From the NCBI RefSeq assembly GCF_019492055.1, contig NZ_JAICBX010000002.1, positions 806,001 through 870,000 of the forward strand: a stretch of 64,000 nucleotides of DNA, in the 5' to 3' direction. Each line of letters starts with the position of its first letter. The first letter of the stretch is position 1. The translations under genes and the position numbers were made by a program. Source of the DNA: Flavimaribacter sediminis. Its GTDB lineage: Bacteria > Pseudomonadota > Alphaproteobacteria > Rhizobiales > Rhizobiaceae. The notes under the pieces are model-generated. The model did no database searches, was not told where the DNA came from, and saw only the letters and a program-made list of their open reading frames with translations. Below are positions 30,294-38,464 of the stretch, piece by piece.

Positions 30294-31685
30294 TCAAATC
30301 CGGTCGGCAAACAGCGAGTTTGCCCCGGTCCGGGTGATTCTCACCCTGATAATGTCACCTATTTGCGACGACATTGCATCAACAATTACCGGCTGCAGCC
30401 ATGGAGACCGGCCGACGAGTTGTCCGGGCAGCCTGCCCGGCTTTTCCAGCAGCAGGTCGATATCGCGGCCGACGCAGGATTCGGCGAACTCCGACTGATG
30501 CTGCGACAACAGCGCCTGAAGCCGCTGCAGGCGTTCCGATTTGACTTCTTCGGCAACATGGTCAGTGCGTTCGGCGCCGGGCGTGCCCGGTCGGGGCGAA
30601 TACTTGAACGAGAAGGCCTGCGCGTAACGAACCTTCTCGACAAGCGCCAGCGTGTCTTCGAAATCACCTTCGGTTTCACCCGGAAACCCGACGATGAAAT
30701 CTCCCGAAAGGGCGAGACCGGGCTGCGCGGCGCGGATGCGGTCGATCAGTCCGAGATAGTCGTTGGCGGTGTGACGGCGGTTCATCGCCTTCAGGATCCG
30801 GTCGGAACCGGCCTGCACCGGAAGATGCAGATAGGGCATCAGCTTGTCGAGATCGCGATGCGCCTCGATCAACGCATCGTCCATGTCGCGCGGATGGCTG
30901 GTCGTGTAGCGCAGACGCGCCAGGCCGTCGACGCCGGCCAGATGGCGAAGCAATTCGCCGAGCCCCCATTCGCGGCCGTCATCGCCTTCGCCATGCCAGG
31001 CGTTGACGTTCTGGCCAAGCAGCGTGATTTCCCTGACGCCGCCAGCAACAAGCCTGCGCGCCTCCGAAACGATCTGCGACACTGGCCGCGACATTTCCGA
31101 TCCGCGCGTATAGGGAACGACGCAGAAGGTGCAGAACTTGTCGCACCCCTCCTGAACGGTGAGGAAGGCTGTGACGCCGCGCGCTGCGATCGCCTTTTTC
31201 TCAGGCTCCGGCAGGTTTTCGAACTTGTCCTCGATCGCATAGTCGGTCTCGACGACCTTCTCGCCGTCGCGCACCCTGGCGATCGCGTCCGGAAGTCGAT
31301 GATAGGTCTGCGGCCCGATCACCAGATCGACGATCGGGGCGCGGCGCAGGATCTCTTCGCCTTCGGCCTGAGCGACGCAACCGGCAACGCCGATCAGCAT
31401 TTCCCGCCCCTGGCCCGCGCGCTCCTCCTTGAGGCGGCGAATGCGGCCCAGTTCGGAATAGACCTTTTCAGCCGCCTTTTCGCGAATATGACAGGTATTG
31501 AGAAGCAACAGGTCGGCGTCCTCCGGACTGTCCGTGCGCTCATATCCCTCCCGCCCCAGCGCATCGGCCATGCGCTGGGAATCATAGGCGTTCATCTGGC
31601 AGCCATAGGTCTTGACGAAAACCTTGCGGGTATTGTCTCCTGCAGATTTCGTCGACGTCTCGTCTGTAAGGGCTTCCAACTGCAT
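30294..31685 (-). CDS. miaB: tRNA-2-methylthio-N6-dimethylallyladenosine synthase
   Basis: A 463-residue radical-SAM methylthiotransferase acting on A37 of tRNAs. The N-terminal UPF0004 domain supplies three cluster cysteines ([23 protein letters not shown]). The radical-SAM motif is [20 protein letters not shown] domain closes the protein (about the last 65 residues). The ATG at 31685 was taken; an upstream in-frame TTG would add 41 residues lacking family resemblance. It is followed after 16 bp by the phoH-like gene. Confidence 0.97.
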   Translation of the reverse strand: MQLEALTDETSTKSAGDNTRKVFVKTYGCQMNAYDSQRMADALGREGYERTDSPEDADLLLLNTCHIREKAAEKVYSELGRIRRLKEERAGQGREMLIGVAGCVAQAEGEEILRRAPIVDLVIGPQTYHRLPDAIARVRDGEKVVETDYAIEDKFENLPEPEKKAIAARGVTAFLTVQEGCDKFCTFCVVPYTRGSEMSRPVSQIVSEARRLVAGGVREITLLGQNVNAWHGEGDDGREWGLGELLRHLAGVDGLARLRYTTSHPRDMDDALIEAHRDLDKLMPYLHLPVQAGSDRILKAMNRRHTANDYLGLIDRIRAAQPGLALSGDFIVGFPGETEGDFEDTLALVEKVRYAQAFSFKYSPRPGTPGAERTDHVAEEVKSERLQRLQALLSQHQSEFAESCVGRDIDLLLEKPGRLPGQLVGRSPWLQPVIVDAMSSQIGDIIRVRITRTGANSLFADRI

Positions 31686-31826
31686 GCTCGCTTCTACCGA
31701 CTTTGCGAATCCGCTCAACTGATCCGCGTCCTTCCTAGCATCTTTGGGGATTTCGGGCACGCAATTGCGGCTCTGGGGCGAAGAGTCAAGACAAATCCGG
31801 CGTTTCAACGCCTCGCACAGGCCAAA

Positions 31827-32636
31827 TCACGCCGATTCCCTGCCTGCTTCGTAACCGTAAAGCCGCTTCTGCAGCATTCTGCGCACCTGCTGTTCGGCGC
31901 TGCGACTGACAAGCTTGCGATTGGCTGAACTGTCGAAGATCACGGTTTCTCCGAAACAGACGTGAACATCGACGCTGCCTTCCTTCAAAATGGCCAAAAG
32001 ATGCGGCGGCAGTTCGACGTCGCCAGGCCAGGCGGCCATCGGCCTGCCGTAGCGGCCAAGCGGCAATCCGTTGGCGTGGGTGTAGGCAAGCGCGACAGGC
32101 TGGATCGCGACGCGTCCTTCAGGCGATGCGTCGAGCGCCGACGCGGCGGCGCCGAAAAGCGAACTCTTGAACGGCAACACCCTATTTCCATCCGACGTCG
32201 TGCCTTCGGCGAAGAGCACGACGATTTCACCATCGGCCAGGCGACGCCCGACTTCGGAAACCTGATTGCCCGTATCGCGACGACGCTCCCGCTCGACGAA
32301 GACTGTCCTCTGCCAGACAGCCAGCCAACCGAAGACCGGCCAGTCCTTGACTTCGGACTTGGCGATAAAGACCACATCGGCCACGGCGGCGAGCACAATG
32401 ATGTCCATCCATGAGCTGTGATTGGCGACAAGCAGCGCCGGACGCCGCTTCTCAAGCTGGCCATGTCGTATGATCTTGAGACCAAGAACCCGGCGCGCAA
32501 TCCTGTGCCAGTAGCGCGGTAGATACCAGGACAGCTTCCAGCCGAAACGGTTGCCGATCAGTTGTACCGGCAACAACACAATGGTCACCAGCACAACCAG
32601 CGCAAGACCCGAAACGATGCGGATCCATGCTATCAT
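31827..32636 (-). CDS. olsA: PlsC-family acyltransferase, probable lyso-ornithine lipid O-acyltransferase
   Basis: A 269-residue membrane-bound acyltransferase. One or two N-terminal helices (IVSGLALVVLVTIVLLPVQL) precede the active-site motif NHSSWMD (HxxxxD) and the glycerolipid-binding block FAEGTTSDGNRVLPFKSSLF. By family it could acylate lysophosphatidate. In Sinorhizobium the PlsC-type gene in this neighbourhood (with miaB, tsaB, glnD) is, as I recall, olsA, which adds the second acyl chain to lyso-ornithine lipid. The olsB gene for the first step is at 59.5 kb, which supports that reading. The family is sure; the substrate is inferred. Confidence 0.75.
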   Translation of the reverse strand: MIAWIRIVSGLALVVLVTIVLLPVQLIGNRFGWKLSWYLPRYWHRIARRVLGLKIIRHGQLEKRRPALLVANHSSWMDIIVLAAVADVVFIAKSEVKDWPVFGWLAVWQRTVFVERERRRDTGNQVSEVGRRLADGEIVVLFAEGTTSDGNRVLPFKSSLFGAAASALDASPEGRVAIQPVALAYTHANGLPLGRYGRPMAAWPGDVELPPHLLAILKEGSVDVHVCFGETVIFDSSANRKLVSRSAEQQVRRMLQKRLYGYEAGRESA

Positions 32637-32700
32637 CGGCGGCGTTTCTCGGTCATGCGAGAAGACCATATGTGCGGAATGTCGAAGGCATCATCGGCCT

Positions 32701-33198
32701 TTATCCAAGATCGAGGCGCATGACAAGCGCCGCGCTTTTCGCAGCGTTCCTGTCACCATAATAGCGGTCGCGCCGCGCCACTTCGCCGAAACCCAGCTTG
32801 CGATAGAGCGCGATCGCCGCGGCGTTGGTTTCGTCGACTTCGAGAAACAGCGCCTCCGCTCCCTCGGCGCGCAGATGTCGGATCACCGCGCCCATCAGCC
32901 GCCATCCCATACCCTGGCGTCGCCCATCCGGCGCAACCGCGATCGTCAGGATTTCCGCTTCGCCAGCGGCAAGCTGCGCCAGCACGAAGCCCATGGCGGT
33001 CCCCGCTTCCCTGCCGCCTTCCGGGCGCGCAATGAAGCCGAAGACCGTCGACTTGTTCATGAGCGTATTGATTTCCCCGTCGCTCCAGGGGCGAGTGAAA
33101 CCCGTGGCGTGCAGCCGCGATGCTTCCTGGCAGTCCTGAGATGTCATGACGGCGATATCGAATTCGACCTGCCGCCGGAACGGAAACCTATGTCTCAT
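32701..33198 (-). CDS. rimI: ribosomal-protein-alanine N-acetyltransferase RimI
   Basis: A 165-residue GNAT enzyme. The acetyl-CoA loop is VAPDGRRQGMGWRLMGAVI (pattern RxxGxG/A, here RRQGMG), and the C-terminal signature EVDETNAAAIALYRKLGFGE is typical of RimI. It N-terminally acetylates ribosomal protein S18 or similar targets. Its start overlaps the end of tsaB by 11 bases; the tsaB-rimI pair is conserved in the order. Confidence 0.92.
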   Translation of the reverse strand: MRHRFPFRRQVEFDIAVMTSQDCQEASRLHATGFTRPWSDGEINTLMNKSTVFGFIARPEGGREAGTAMGFVLAQLAAGEAEILTIAVAPDGRRQGMGWRLMGAVIRHLRAEGAEALFLEVDETNAAAIALYRKLGFGEVARRDRYYGDRNAAKSAALVMRLDLG

Positions 33199-33877
33199 GC
33201 CCTGTCATACGCCTTGCAACTGCAAATCCCTGCTGTGGCTTCGCATCGGGAGATCTCAAATAGAGCGGACCTGGCGACGCCGCGTCAGGCGCGCGCTGTG
33301 CGCCAAGCCTGGCGATGGTTTCAATGTCCGGCGTCGCTGCCGTCTTAGCGATGGTCAGGCCGGACACATCGAATCCCGGCTGTGCAGCTATGATGTCGGC
33401 GCCCGAGCCGACAAGAACCGCGCTGTTGTCGGCCGCCAGAGCCATCGCCTCCCTGGGAAGCATGGCGCGAGCCTCCGACGGTTTACCTTCTGATGGAAAC
33501 AGCTGGGCGTAGACTTCGCCGCGTCTTGCATCAAGCACGGCCATAACAGCGCGTTCATCTTCCACCTCGGCGGCAAGCGCCTCGAGGGCGGTGACGCCGA
33601 CCAGCGGTATGTCGAGCGATAACGCCATGCCGCGCATGGCCGCAACGCCCACGCGGATCCCGGTAAAGGATCCGGGTCCGACGCAAACGCACAACCGGTC
33701 AACGGATTGATAATCGAGGTCGGACAGATCGAGCGCCTTTTCGATGACCGCGAGCAGTCTTTCGGCGTGACCCCGGCCAATGTCTTCGACAGCGCGCCCG
33801 GCTACGCGCCGCGTTTGCGAATCGTAGAGGCAGGCGGCGCAGAGATGCGCGGCGGTGTCGACGGCAAGCAGTTTCAT
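33188..33877 (-). CDS. tsaB: tRNA threonylcarbamoyladenosine biosynthesis protein TsaB
   Basis: A 229-residue ASKHA-fold protein, partner of TsaD and TsaE in making t6A at position 37 of ANN-decoding tRNAs. N-terminal LLAVDTAAHLCAACLYD is the phosphate-1-like motif; VDRLCVCVGPGSFTGIRVGV is the best-known TsaB block. The start ATG is at 33877. It is upstream of and coupled to rimI. Confidence 0.95.
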   Translation of the reverse strand: MKLLAVDTAAHLCAACLYDSQTRRVAGRAVEDIGRGHAERLLAVIEKALDLSDLDYQSVDRLCVCVGPGSFTGIRVGVAAMRGMALSLDIPLVGVTALEALAAEVEDERAVMAVLDARRGEVYAQLFPSEGKPSEARAMLPREAMALAADNSAVLVGSGADIIAAQPGFDVSGLTIAKTAATPDIETIARLGAQRAPDAASPGPLYLRSPDAKPQQGFAVARRMTGHET

Positions 33878-33933
33878 CGGATGTCCGGTTTCCGACAGTT
33901 GAAAATGCGCAGCTTATAGAGCCGCGGCCGCAA

Positions 33934-33972
33934 AGAGAAAAGGCCCGGTCGATTGCGAAATCAAACGGGCCA
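33934..33972 (-). terminator. rho-independent terminator of nfu
   Basis: Reverse strand: GGCCCG, inner stem GATT-TCGC-AATC, CGGGCC, then TTTTCTCTTTG. It lies 51 bp past the nfu stop. Confidence 0.75.
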
Positions 33973-34022
33973 GCAAGCTTTTCTCCGTCTCACCGGAATT
34001 CAACCTGAAATCAGGCCAGACC

Positions 34023-34589
34023 TCAGACCGCTTCGACTTCCTGCACTTCAGGAATGAAATGACGCAGCAGGTTCTGAATGCCGTGCTTGAGAGTCGCCGT
34101 CGAAGAGGGGCAACCGGCGCAGGCGCCCTTCATGTTGAGGAAAACCCTGCCGTCGCGATATCCCTTGAAGGTGATGTCGCCGCCATCCTGGGCAACGGCC
34201 GGCCGAACACGGGTTTCAAGCAATTCCTTGATGGTGGCGACGATCGGCTCGTCATCCGCATCGAAGAATTCGCCATCGGCTCCGGCTTCGTCTGTGGAGG
34301 CGTCGCTGGCCATCACCGGATCGCCGGACATGTAATGTTCCATGATCGTGCCGAGAATAGCCGGCTTGAGGTGCTGCCATTCGGCGTCGTCCTTTGTAAC
34401 GGTTATGAAGTCATAGCCGTAGAAAACGCCGGTGACGCCCGGAATCGAGAACAGTTTTGCAGCAAGCGGCGATGATTCCGCAGCCGCGTCGGCATCCCGG
34501 AAATCGGCCGTACCGTCCTCCAGGACGACCTTGCCCGGCAGGAATTTGAGCGTCGCCGGATTTGGGGTTGCTTCTGTTTGAATGAACAT
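34023..34589 (-). CDS. Nfu/NifU-like Fe-S cluster scaffold or carrier protein
   Basis: A 188-residue protein with an N-terminal Nfu-N domain (MFIQTEATPNPATLKFLPGK) and a C-terminal NifU-like domain with the cluster-binding CxxC in GACAGCPSSTATLKHGI, preceded by RPAVAQDGGDI. The two are joined by an acidic linker. It passes Fe-S clusters to target enzymes. It stands alone between its own promoter (34635-34663) and a terminator. A 13-bp palindrome covers the transcription start, suggesting iron- or Fe-S-linked control. A small hairpin (34602-34616) sits next to the ribosome-binding site. Confidence 0.92.
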   Translation of the reverse strand: MFIQTEATPNPATLKFLPGKVVLEDGTADFRDADAAAESSPLAAKLFSIPGVTGVFYGYDFITVTKDDAEWQHLKPAILGTIMEHYMSGDPVMASDASTDEAGADGEFFDADDEPIVATIKELLETRVRPAVAQDGGDITFKGYRDGRVFLNMKGACAGCPSSTATLKHGIQNLLRHFIPEVQEVEAV

Positions 34590-34618
34590 GCTTCGTCTCC
34601 GGGCGGAAATTCCGCCTT

Positions 34619-34635
34619 TTTGGAATTATTCCAGA
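34619..34635. promoter_or_regulatory. palindromic operator at the nfu start site (ICE-box-like)
   Basis: TTTGGAATTATTCCAGA contains the perfect palindrome TGGAATTATTCCA (34621-34633). Against the Irr iron-control element TTTAGAAnnnTTCTAAA it agrees at 11 of 14 fixed positions by eye. It starts within two bases of the -10 box. Confidence 0.45.
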
Positions 34636-34663
34636 TTATAGGCTTCGGACCATGCGTCTTCAA
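34635..34663 (-). promoter_or_regulatory. sigma-70-type promoter of nfu
   Basis: Reverse strand: TTGAAG (34658-34663), 17-bp spacer, TATAAT (34635-34640). It is one of the best consensus promoters in the window. Confidence 0.75.
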
Positions 34664-34738
34664 GACGTCGAGGCCTGTCCTGGCGTCTATATAGAGTTTA
34701 ACACTCAGGATTGAAACAGCGGTCGGAATTTCGAAGAA

Positions 34739-35230
34739 TCAGCAGAGCGCCTCGATATCCTCGTCGCCCAGGCTCGCCGGAATGACCGTGACGGGAATCG
34801 GAAACGCCGCGCCGCGGCCGGCTATTGTCGAGACCAGCGGTCCGGGGCCTTCCTTGGCTAACCCAGCGGCAAGAACCAGAATGGCGATATCCTGGTCTTC
34901 CTCGATAAGGGAGTGGATCTCTTCGGCTGTATCGCCTTCGCGAATTTGGGTTTCCGGCTCGATGCCGACGCGCTCGCGCACCATGGCTGCGAATTTGGCG
35001 ACTGCTGTTTCGGCTTCCTCGTGCGCTTCTGCCTTCATGATCTCCTCGACGCCGAGCCAGTGCTGGAAATCACCAGGCTCGATGACATAGATCATGACAA
35101 GCGTGCCGTTGGTCCGCTTCGCCCTGTTCGCCGCATAATAGACGGCGCGCTCGCACTCAGGCGTCTCGTCGATGACGGCAAGAAACTTGCGTTTGTGGCC
35201 TTCGACCCTGGAAAGTCTTTTCGAAACCAT
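34739..35230 (-). CDS. universal stress protein (UspA family)
   Basis: A 163-residue single Usp domain. It starts KFLAVIDETPECERAVYYAA (the nucleotide-contacting Asp after VI) and ends with the strand PIPVTVIPASL. The ATP-binding loop that would read GxxGx9GS is weak here (VSTIAGRGAAFPIP), so ATP binding is uncertain. It has its own transcription unit upstream of nfu and is a known neighbour of trpS in relatives. Confidence 0.85.
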   Translation of the reverse strand: MVSKRLSRVEGHKRKFLAVIDETPECERAVYYAANRAKRTNGTLVMIYVIEPGDFQHWLGVEEIMKAEAHEEAETAVAKFAAMVRERVGIEPETQIREGDTAEEIHSLIEEDQDIAILVLAAGLAKEGPGPLVSTIAGRGAAFPIPVTVIPASLGDEDIEALC

Positions 35231-35308
35231 GAACGGACTCTGCCATTTCCCCGGACGTCGACAACCGCGACAACTGAATCATAGCGGTTCGCCGATGATT
35301 TGGGAAGC

Positions 35309-36373
35309 TCAGTCGATGAGGCCGATGATCGACTTGACGTCGCGCATCGTCTGTTCGGCTATGGCCGAGGCCCGCTCGCCGCCGTCCTTCAACACGGCGT
35401 CGATATGTCCCGGGTCATCAAGCAGACGCCGCATTTCCACGCTGACAGGCGACAGCACCTCGATCGCAAGATCCGCGAGCGCCGGTTTGAAGGCCGAGAA
35501 CTGCTGGCCGCCGAATTCGTCGATGATGTCCTGTTTGCTTCGATCGGAAAGAGCCGCGTAGATACCGACGAGATTGTCGGCTTCCGGCCGCTCGGCAAGC
35601 CCGGCCACATCGCCCGGGAGCGGTTCCGGATCGGTCTTCGCCTTGCGGATCTTCTTCGAAATGGTGTCGGCGTCGTCAGTGAGATTAATCCGCGACAGGT
35701 CCGAGACGTCCGATTTGGACATTTTTTTCGTTCCGTCCCGCAGACTCATGACGCGCGGCGCCGGCCCGTCGATCAGCGGCTCCGTCAGCGGGAAATATCC
35801 CTTTATCTTTTCCTCGCCCACTGTCATCGCAACGTCCAGTCCGCATTGCTGAATGCGGTTCGAAAAATCGATGTTGAATTTCTGGGCGATGTCGCGCGTG
35901 AGTTCCAGATGCTGCTTCTGGTCGTCGCCGACCGGGACATGGGTGGCGCGATAAACGAGGATATCGGCGGCCATCAAGCTCGGATAGGCGAGCAACCCCA
36001 GCGACGCGTTCTCGCGATCCTTGCCGGCCTTGTCCTTGAACTGCGTCATGCGGTTCATCCAGCCGATGCGCGCAACGCAATTGAACACCCAGGCCAGTTC
36101 GGCGTGCTGCGGCACCCGGCTCTGGTTGAACACGATATGCGACTTCGGATCGATGCCGGAGGCGAGAAACGCAGCGGTGATCGATCGCGTCTGGTGCTTG
36201 AGATCCTCGTGCACCAGCTGGGCGGTGATCGCATGAAGGTCCACCACGCAGTAGATGCAGTCGTGGCTGTCCTGCAGCGCGACGAATTTGCGGATTGCGC
36301 CGAGATAATTGCCGAGATGCAGATTGCCGGTCGGCTGAACCCCGGAAAAGACGAGCGGTTTGAATTCAGACAT
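35309..36373 (-). CDS. trpS: tryptophanyl-tRNA synthetase
   Basis: A 354-residue class I synthetase. The HIGH-type motif is [13 protein letters not shown] at about residues 15-27; the KMSKS loop is literally [10 protein letters not shown]. The specificity region [19 protein letters not shown] is also present. It charges tRNA-Trp. It follows the VOC gene by 79 bp. Confidence 0.97.
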   Translation of the reverse strand: MSEFKPLVFSGVQPTGNLHLGNYLGAIRKFVALQDSHDCIYCVVDLHAITAQLVHEDLKHQTRSITAAFLASGIDPKSHIVFNQSRVPQHAELAWVFNCVARIGWMNRMTQFKDKAGKDRENASLGLLAYPSLMAADILVYRATHVPVGDDQKQHLELTRDIAQKFNIDFSNRIQQCGLDVAMTVGEEKIKGYFPLTEPLIDGPAPRVMSLRDGTKKMSKSDVSDLSRINLTDDADTISKKIRKAKTDPEPLPGDVAGLAERPEADNLVGIYAALSDRSKQDIIDEFGGQQFSAFKPALADLAIEVLSPVSVEMRRLLDDPGHIDAVLKDGGERASAIAEQTMRDVKSIIGLID

Positions 36374-36452
36374 GGATCGTTACGCGATAACTTTTTCGGT
36401 TGGACAAGTCGCGGCGGGTTATGCACGGGGCGCCGGCCAGGATCAAGGAAAA

Positions 36453-36857
36453 TCAGGTATGGGCAGGTTCGATCAGATCCCAACTGTTGCCGAAGGGATC
36501 GCGGAAGACAGCGACTGTTCCATAGGCTTCAAAGCGCGGCTCCTCGATGAATTCGACGCCCCGATCCAGCATTTGCCGGTGATCGCGAGCGAAATCGTCG
36601 GTGTGCAGAAAGAACCCGACGCGACCGCCCGTCTGCCGTCCGATCGCCGCTCGCTGCGCATCATCGGTCGCTTCGGCGACAAGCAACGACGCCCCGTTTC
36701 CGCCCGAGGGGCGGACGAGAACCCAGCGTTTGCCTCCGCCGAGCGGCGTATCCTCCACGAGATCGAAACCGAGCGTTTCGGTGAAGAAGGCGATGCCTTC
36801 ATCATAGCTTGGCACGAGAAACGTCACATGGGCGATGGCGCGCATTGGGCCGTTCAT
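36453..36857 (-). CDS. VOC family protein (glyoxalase/bleomycin-resistance fold)
   Basis: A 134-residue vicinal-oxygen-chelate protein with the two beta-alpha-beta-beta-beta halves. The N-terminal metal-site His is in AIAHVTFLVPSYDEGIAFFT and the C-terminal Glu-containing strand is VAVFRDPFGNSWDLIEP. Substrate is unknown. Its start overlaps the murJ stop by four bases, so it is coupled to a lipid II flippase without an obvious functional link; this trio murJ-VOC-trpS occurs in related genomes. Confidence 0.85.
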   Translation of the reverse strand: MNGPMRAIAHVTFLVPSYDEGIAFFTETLGFDLVEDTPLGGGKRWVLVRPSGGNGASLLVAEATDDAQRAAIGRQTGGRVGFFLHTDDFARDHRQMLDRGVEFIEEPRFEAYGTVAVFRDPFGNSWDLIEPAHT

Positions 36858-38464
36858 TCCTCTTTGGCCGGATTGGCCGGTTCGTCTGAATCGGCGCTGG
36901 ACGTTTTCCGGCCCCGTCGCATCAGCTTCCTGAGCTGCGACAGTTCAAACACGCCCGTCAGGATCGCGAAGGACAGATAGAACCCGCCTGCAACAGCAAT
37001 GACCAGCGCCATCAGGCCAATCCTGACAAGAATATTGCCGTCAAGCAGCACCGGCCCGATCCATCCGGACAGTACAAAAAGCAGGCCGCCCATCATCGCG
37101 GATCCGACGATGATCAGAAGAATGCGCCGGCCTGTCAGCGCGGAGGGCCTGAACGTATTGTAGCGGAACAGCGCGCCGGCGAGCAGCAGCGCATTGACCC
37201 AGCCGGCAAGCGACGTCGCGATGGCGATGCCGAGCACGCCGATTTGTGGAAACAGGATCAGACTTCCGGCGATGTTGACCGCGGCGTTGGCGCCTGCGAA
37301 GACCATTGGCGTGCGCATGTTCTCCCGGGCGTAGTAGGCCGGTGTGAATATCTTGTTGAGAACGAAGGCCGGAAGTCCGGCGGCGAAGCCCGCGAGCACC
37401 GAGGCCGTCAGCAGCGTCGTCTCGCGACCGAACGCGCCCCGCTCGAACAGCAGGGCGACGAGTTCCGCCGGAATGACGATCAACGCCACGGCCGCCGGAA
37501 CAGTCAGCGCAAGGCCGAATTCGAGACTGCGGTTTTGCAGGTATATCGCTTCCTTTATGTCCTGCGCCTTGAGCGCGCGGGACAATTCCGGAAGCAGCAC
37601 TACGCCCACGGCGATGCCGATGACGCCAAGCGGAAGCTGTTCGATGCGGTCCGCGTAGTTGAGCACCGATATGGCGCCGTCCTGACCCGAGGCGATGACC
37701 TGACCGACCAGCAGATTGAGTTGCGTGATGCCGCCGGTTATGGCCGCAGGCAGCGCCAGCCAGAGCAGCCGCCGGACGGGCTTCGACAGGCGCGGCCTGG
37801 CGATCTGAAGACCGAAGCCTGTGCGCCTGACGGCAGCGTACAGCAAGGCAAATTGCAGGAGACCCGAAATGGTGACGCCGGCGGCGAGCGCGATACCGAC
37901 AGTGTCAGGCGCGAAATCATTGTAGAGAGCGACGAGCAGCACCAGCACGAGCACGATATTGAGCAGGGTGGGCGCGAGCGCGGCCAAAAAGTACCGCCGG
38001 TAGGAATTGAGAACGCCGGACAGCATGGCGACCAGCGACATGGCTGCGAGATAGGGAAACATGACGCGTGTCAGCAGCACCGTCAGATCGAACTTGTCCG
38101 GCGTGTCGGCGAATTTCGGCGCGATCACCGTGCCGACGAGGAACGGCATGAAGATCATCGCCAGCGCCGAGAGCGCAATCAGGATGACCAGCAGCACCGA
38201 AAGTACCTGTCGCGCGAACACCTCGGCCGCCGCCTGCCCGCCACCCTCCAGTTCCTTTGCGAAGAGCGGAATGAAGGCTGAGTTGAAGGCTCCCTCGCCA
38301 AGCAGGCGCCGAAACAGGTTCGGAAAGCGAAAAGCCGCGTAGAACGCGTCGGCCACCGGACCGGCCGCCAGCAAGGCCGCAATCAGCGCCTCGCGGACGA
38401 AGCCGAGAACGCGGCTCGCCATGGTGGCGGAGCCGACACTGGCGAACTTGCCGACGAGGCTCAT
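36854..38464 (-). CDS. murJ: lipid II flippase MurJ (MviN)
   Basis: A 536-residue MOP-superfamily protein with about 14 membrane helices. N-terminal [20 protein letters not shown] and the following [20 protein letters not shown] are the family hallmarks, including the conserved Arg residues of the central cavity. It moves lipid II across the inner membrane for peptidoglycan synthesis. Start overlaps the glnD stop (ATGA). The short Ser/Asp/Glu tail is unremarkable. Confidence 0.97.
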   Translation of the reverse strand: MSLVGKFASVGSATMASRVLGFVREALIAALLAAGPVADAFYAAFRFPNLFRRLLGEGAFNSAFIPLFAKELEGGGQAAAEVFARQVLSVLLVILIALSALAMIFMPFLVGTVIAPKFADTPDKFDLTVLLTRVMFPYLAAMSLVAMLSGVLNSYRRYFLAALAPTLLNIVLVLVLLVALYNDFAPDTVGIALAAGVTISGLLQFALLYAAVRRTGFGLQIARPRLSKPVRRLLWLALPAAITGGITQLNLLVGQVIASGQDGAISVLNYADRIEQLPLGVIGIAVGVVLLPELSRALKAQDIKEAIYLQNRSLEFGLALTVPAAVALIVIPAELVALLFERGAFGRETTLLTASVLAGFAAGLPAFVLNKIFTPAYYARENMRTPMVFAGANAAVNIAGSLILFPQIGVLGIAIATSLAGWVNALLLAGALFRYNTFRPSALTGRRILLIIVGSAMMGGLLFVLSGWIGPVLLDGNILVRIGLMALVIAVAGGFYLSFAILTGVFELSQLRKLMRRGRKTSSADSDEPANPAKEE

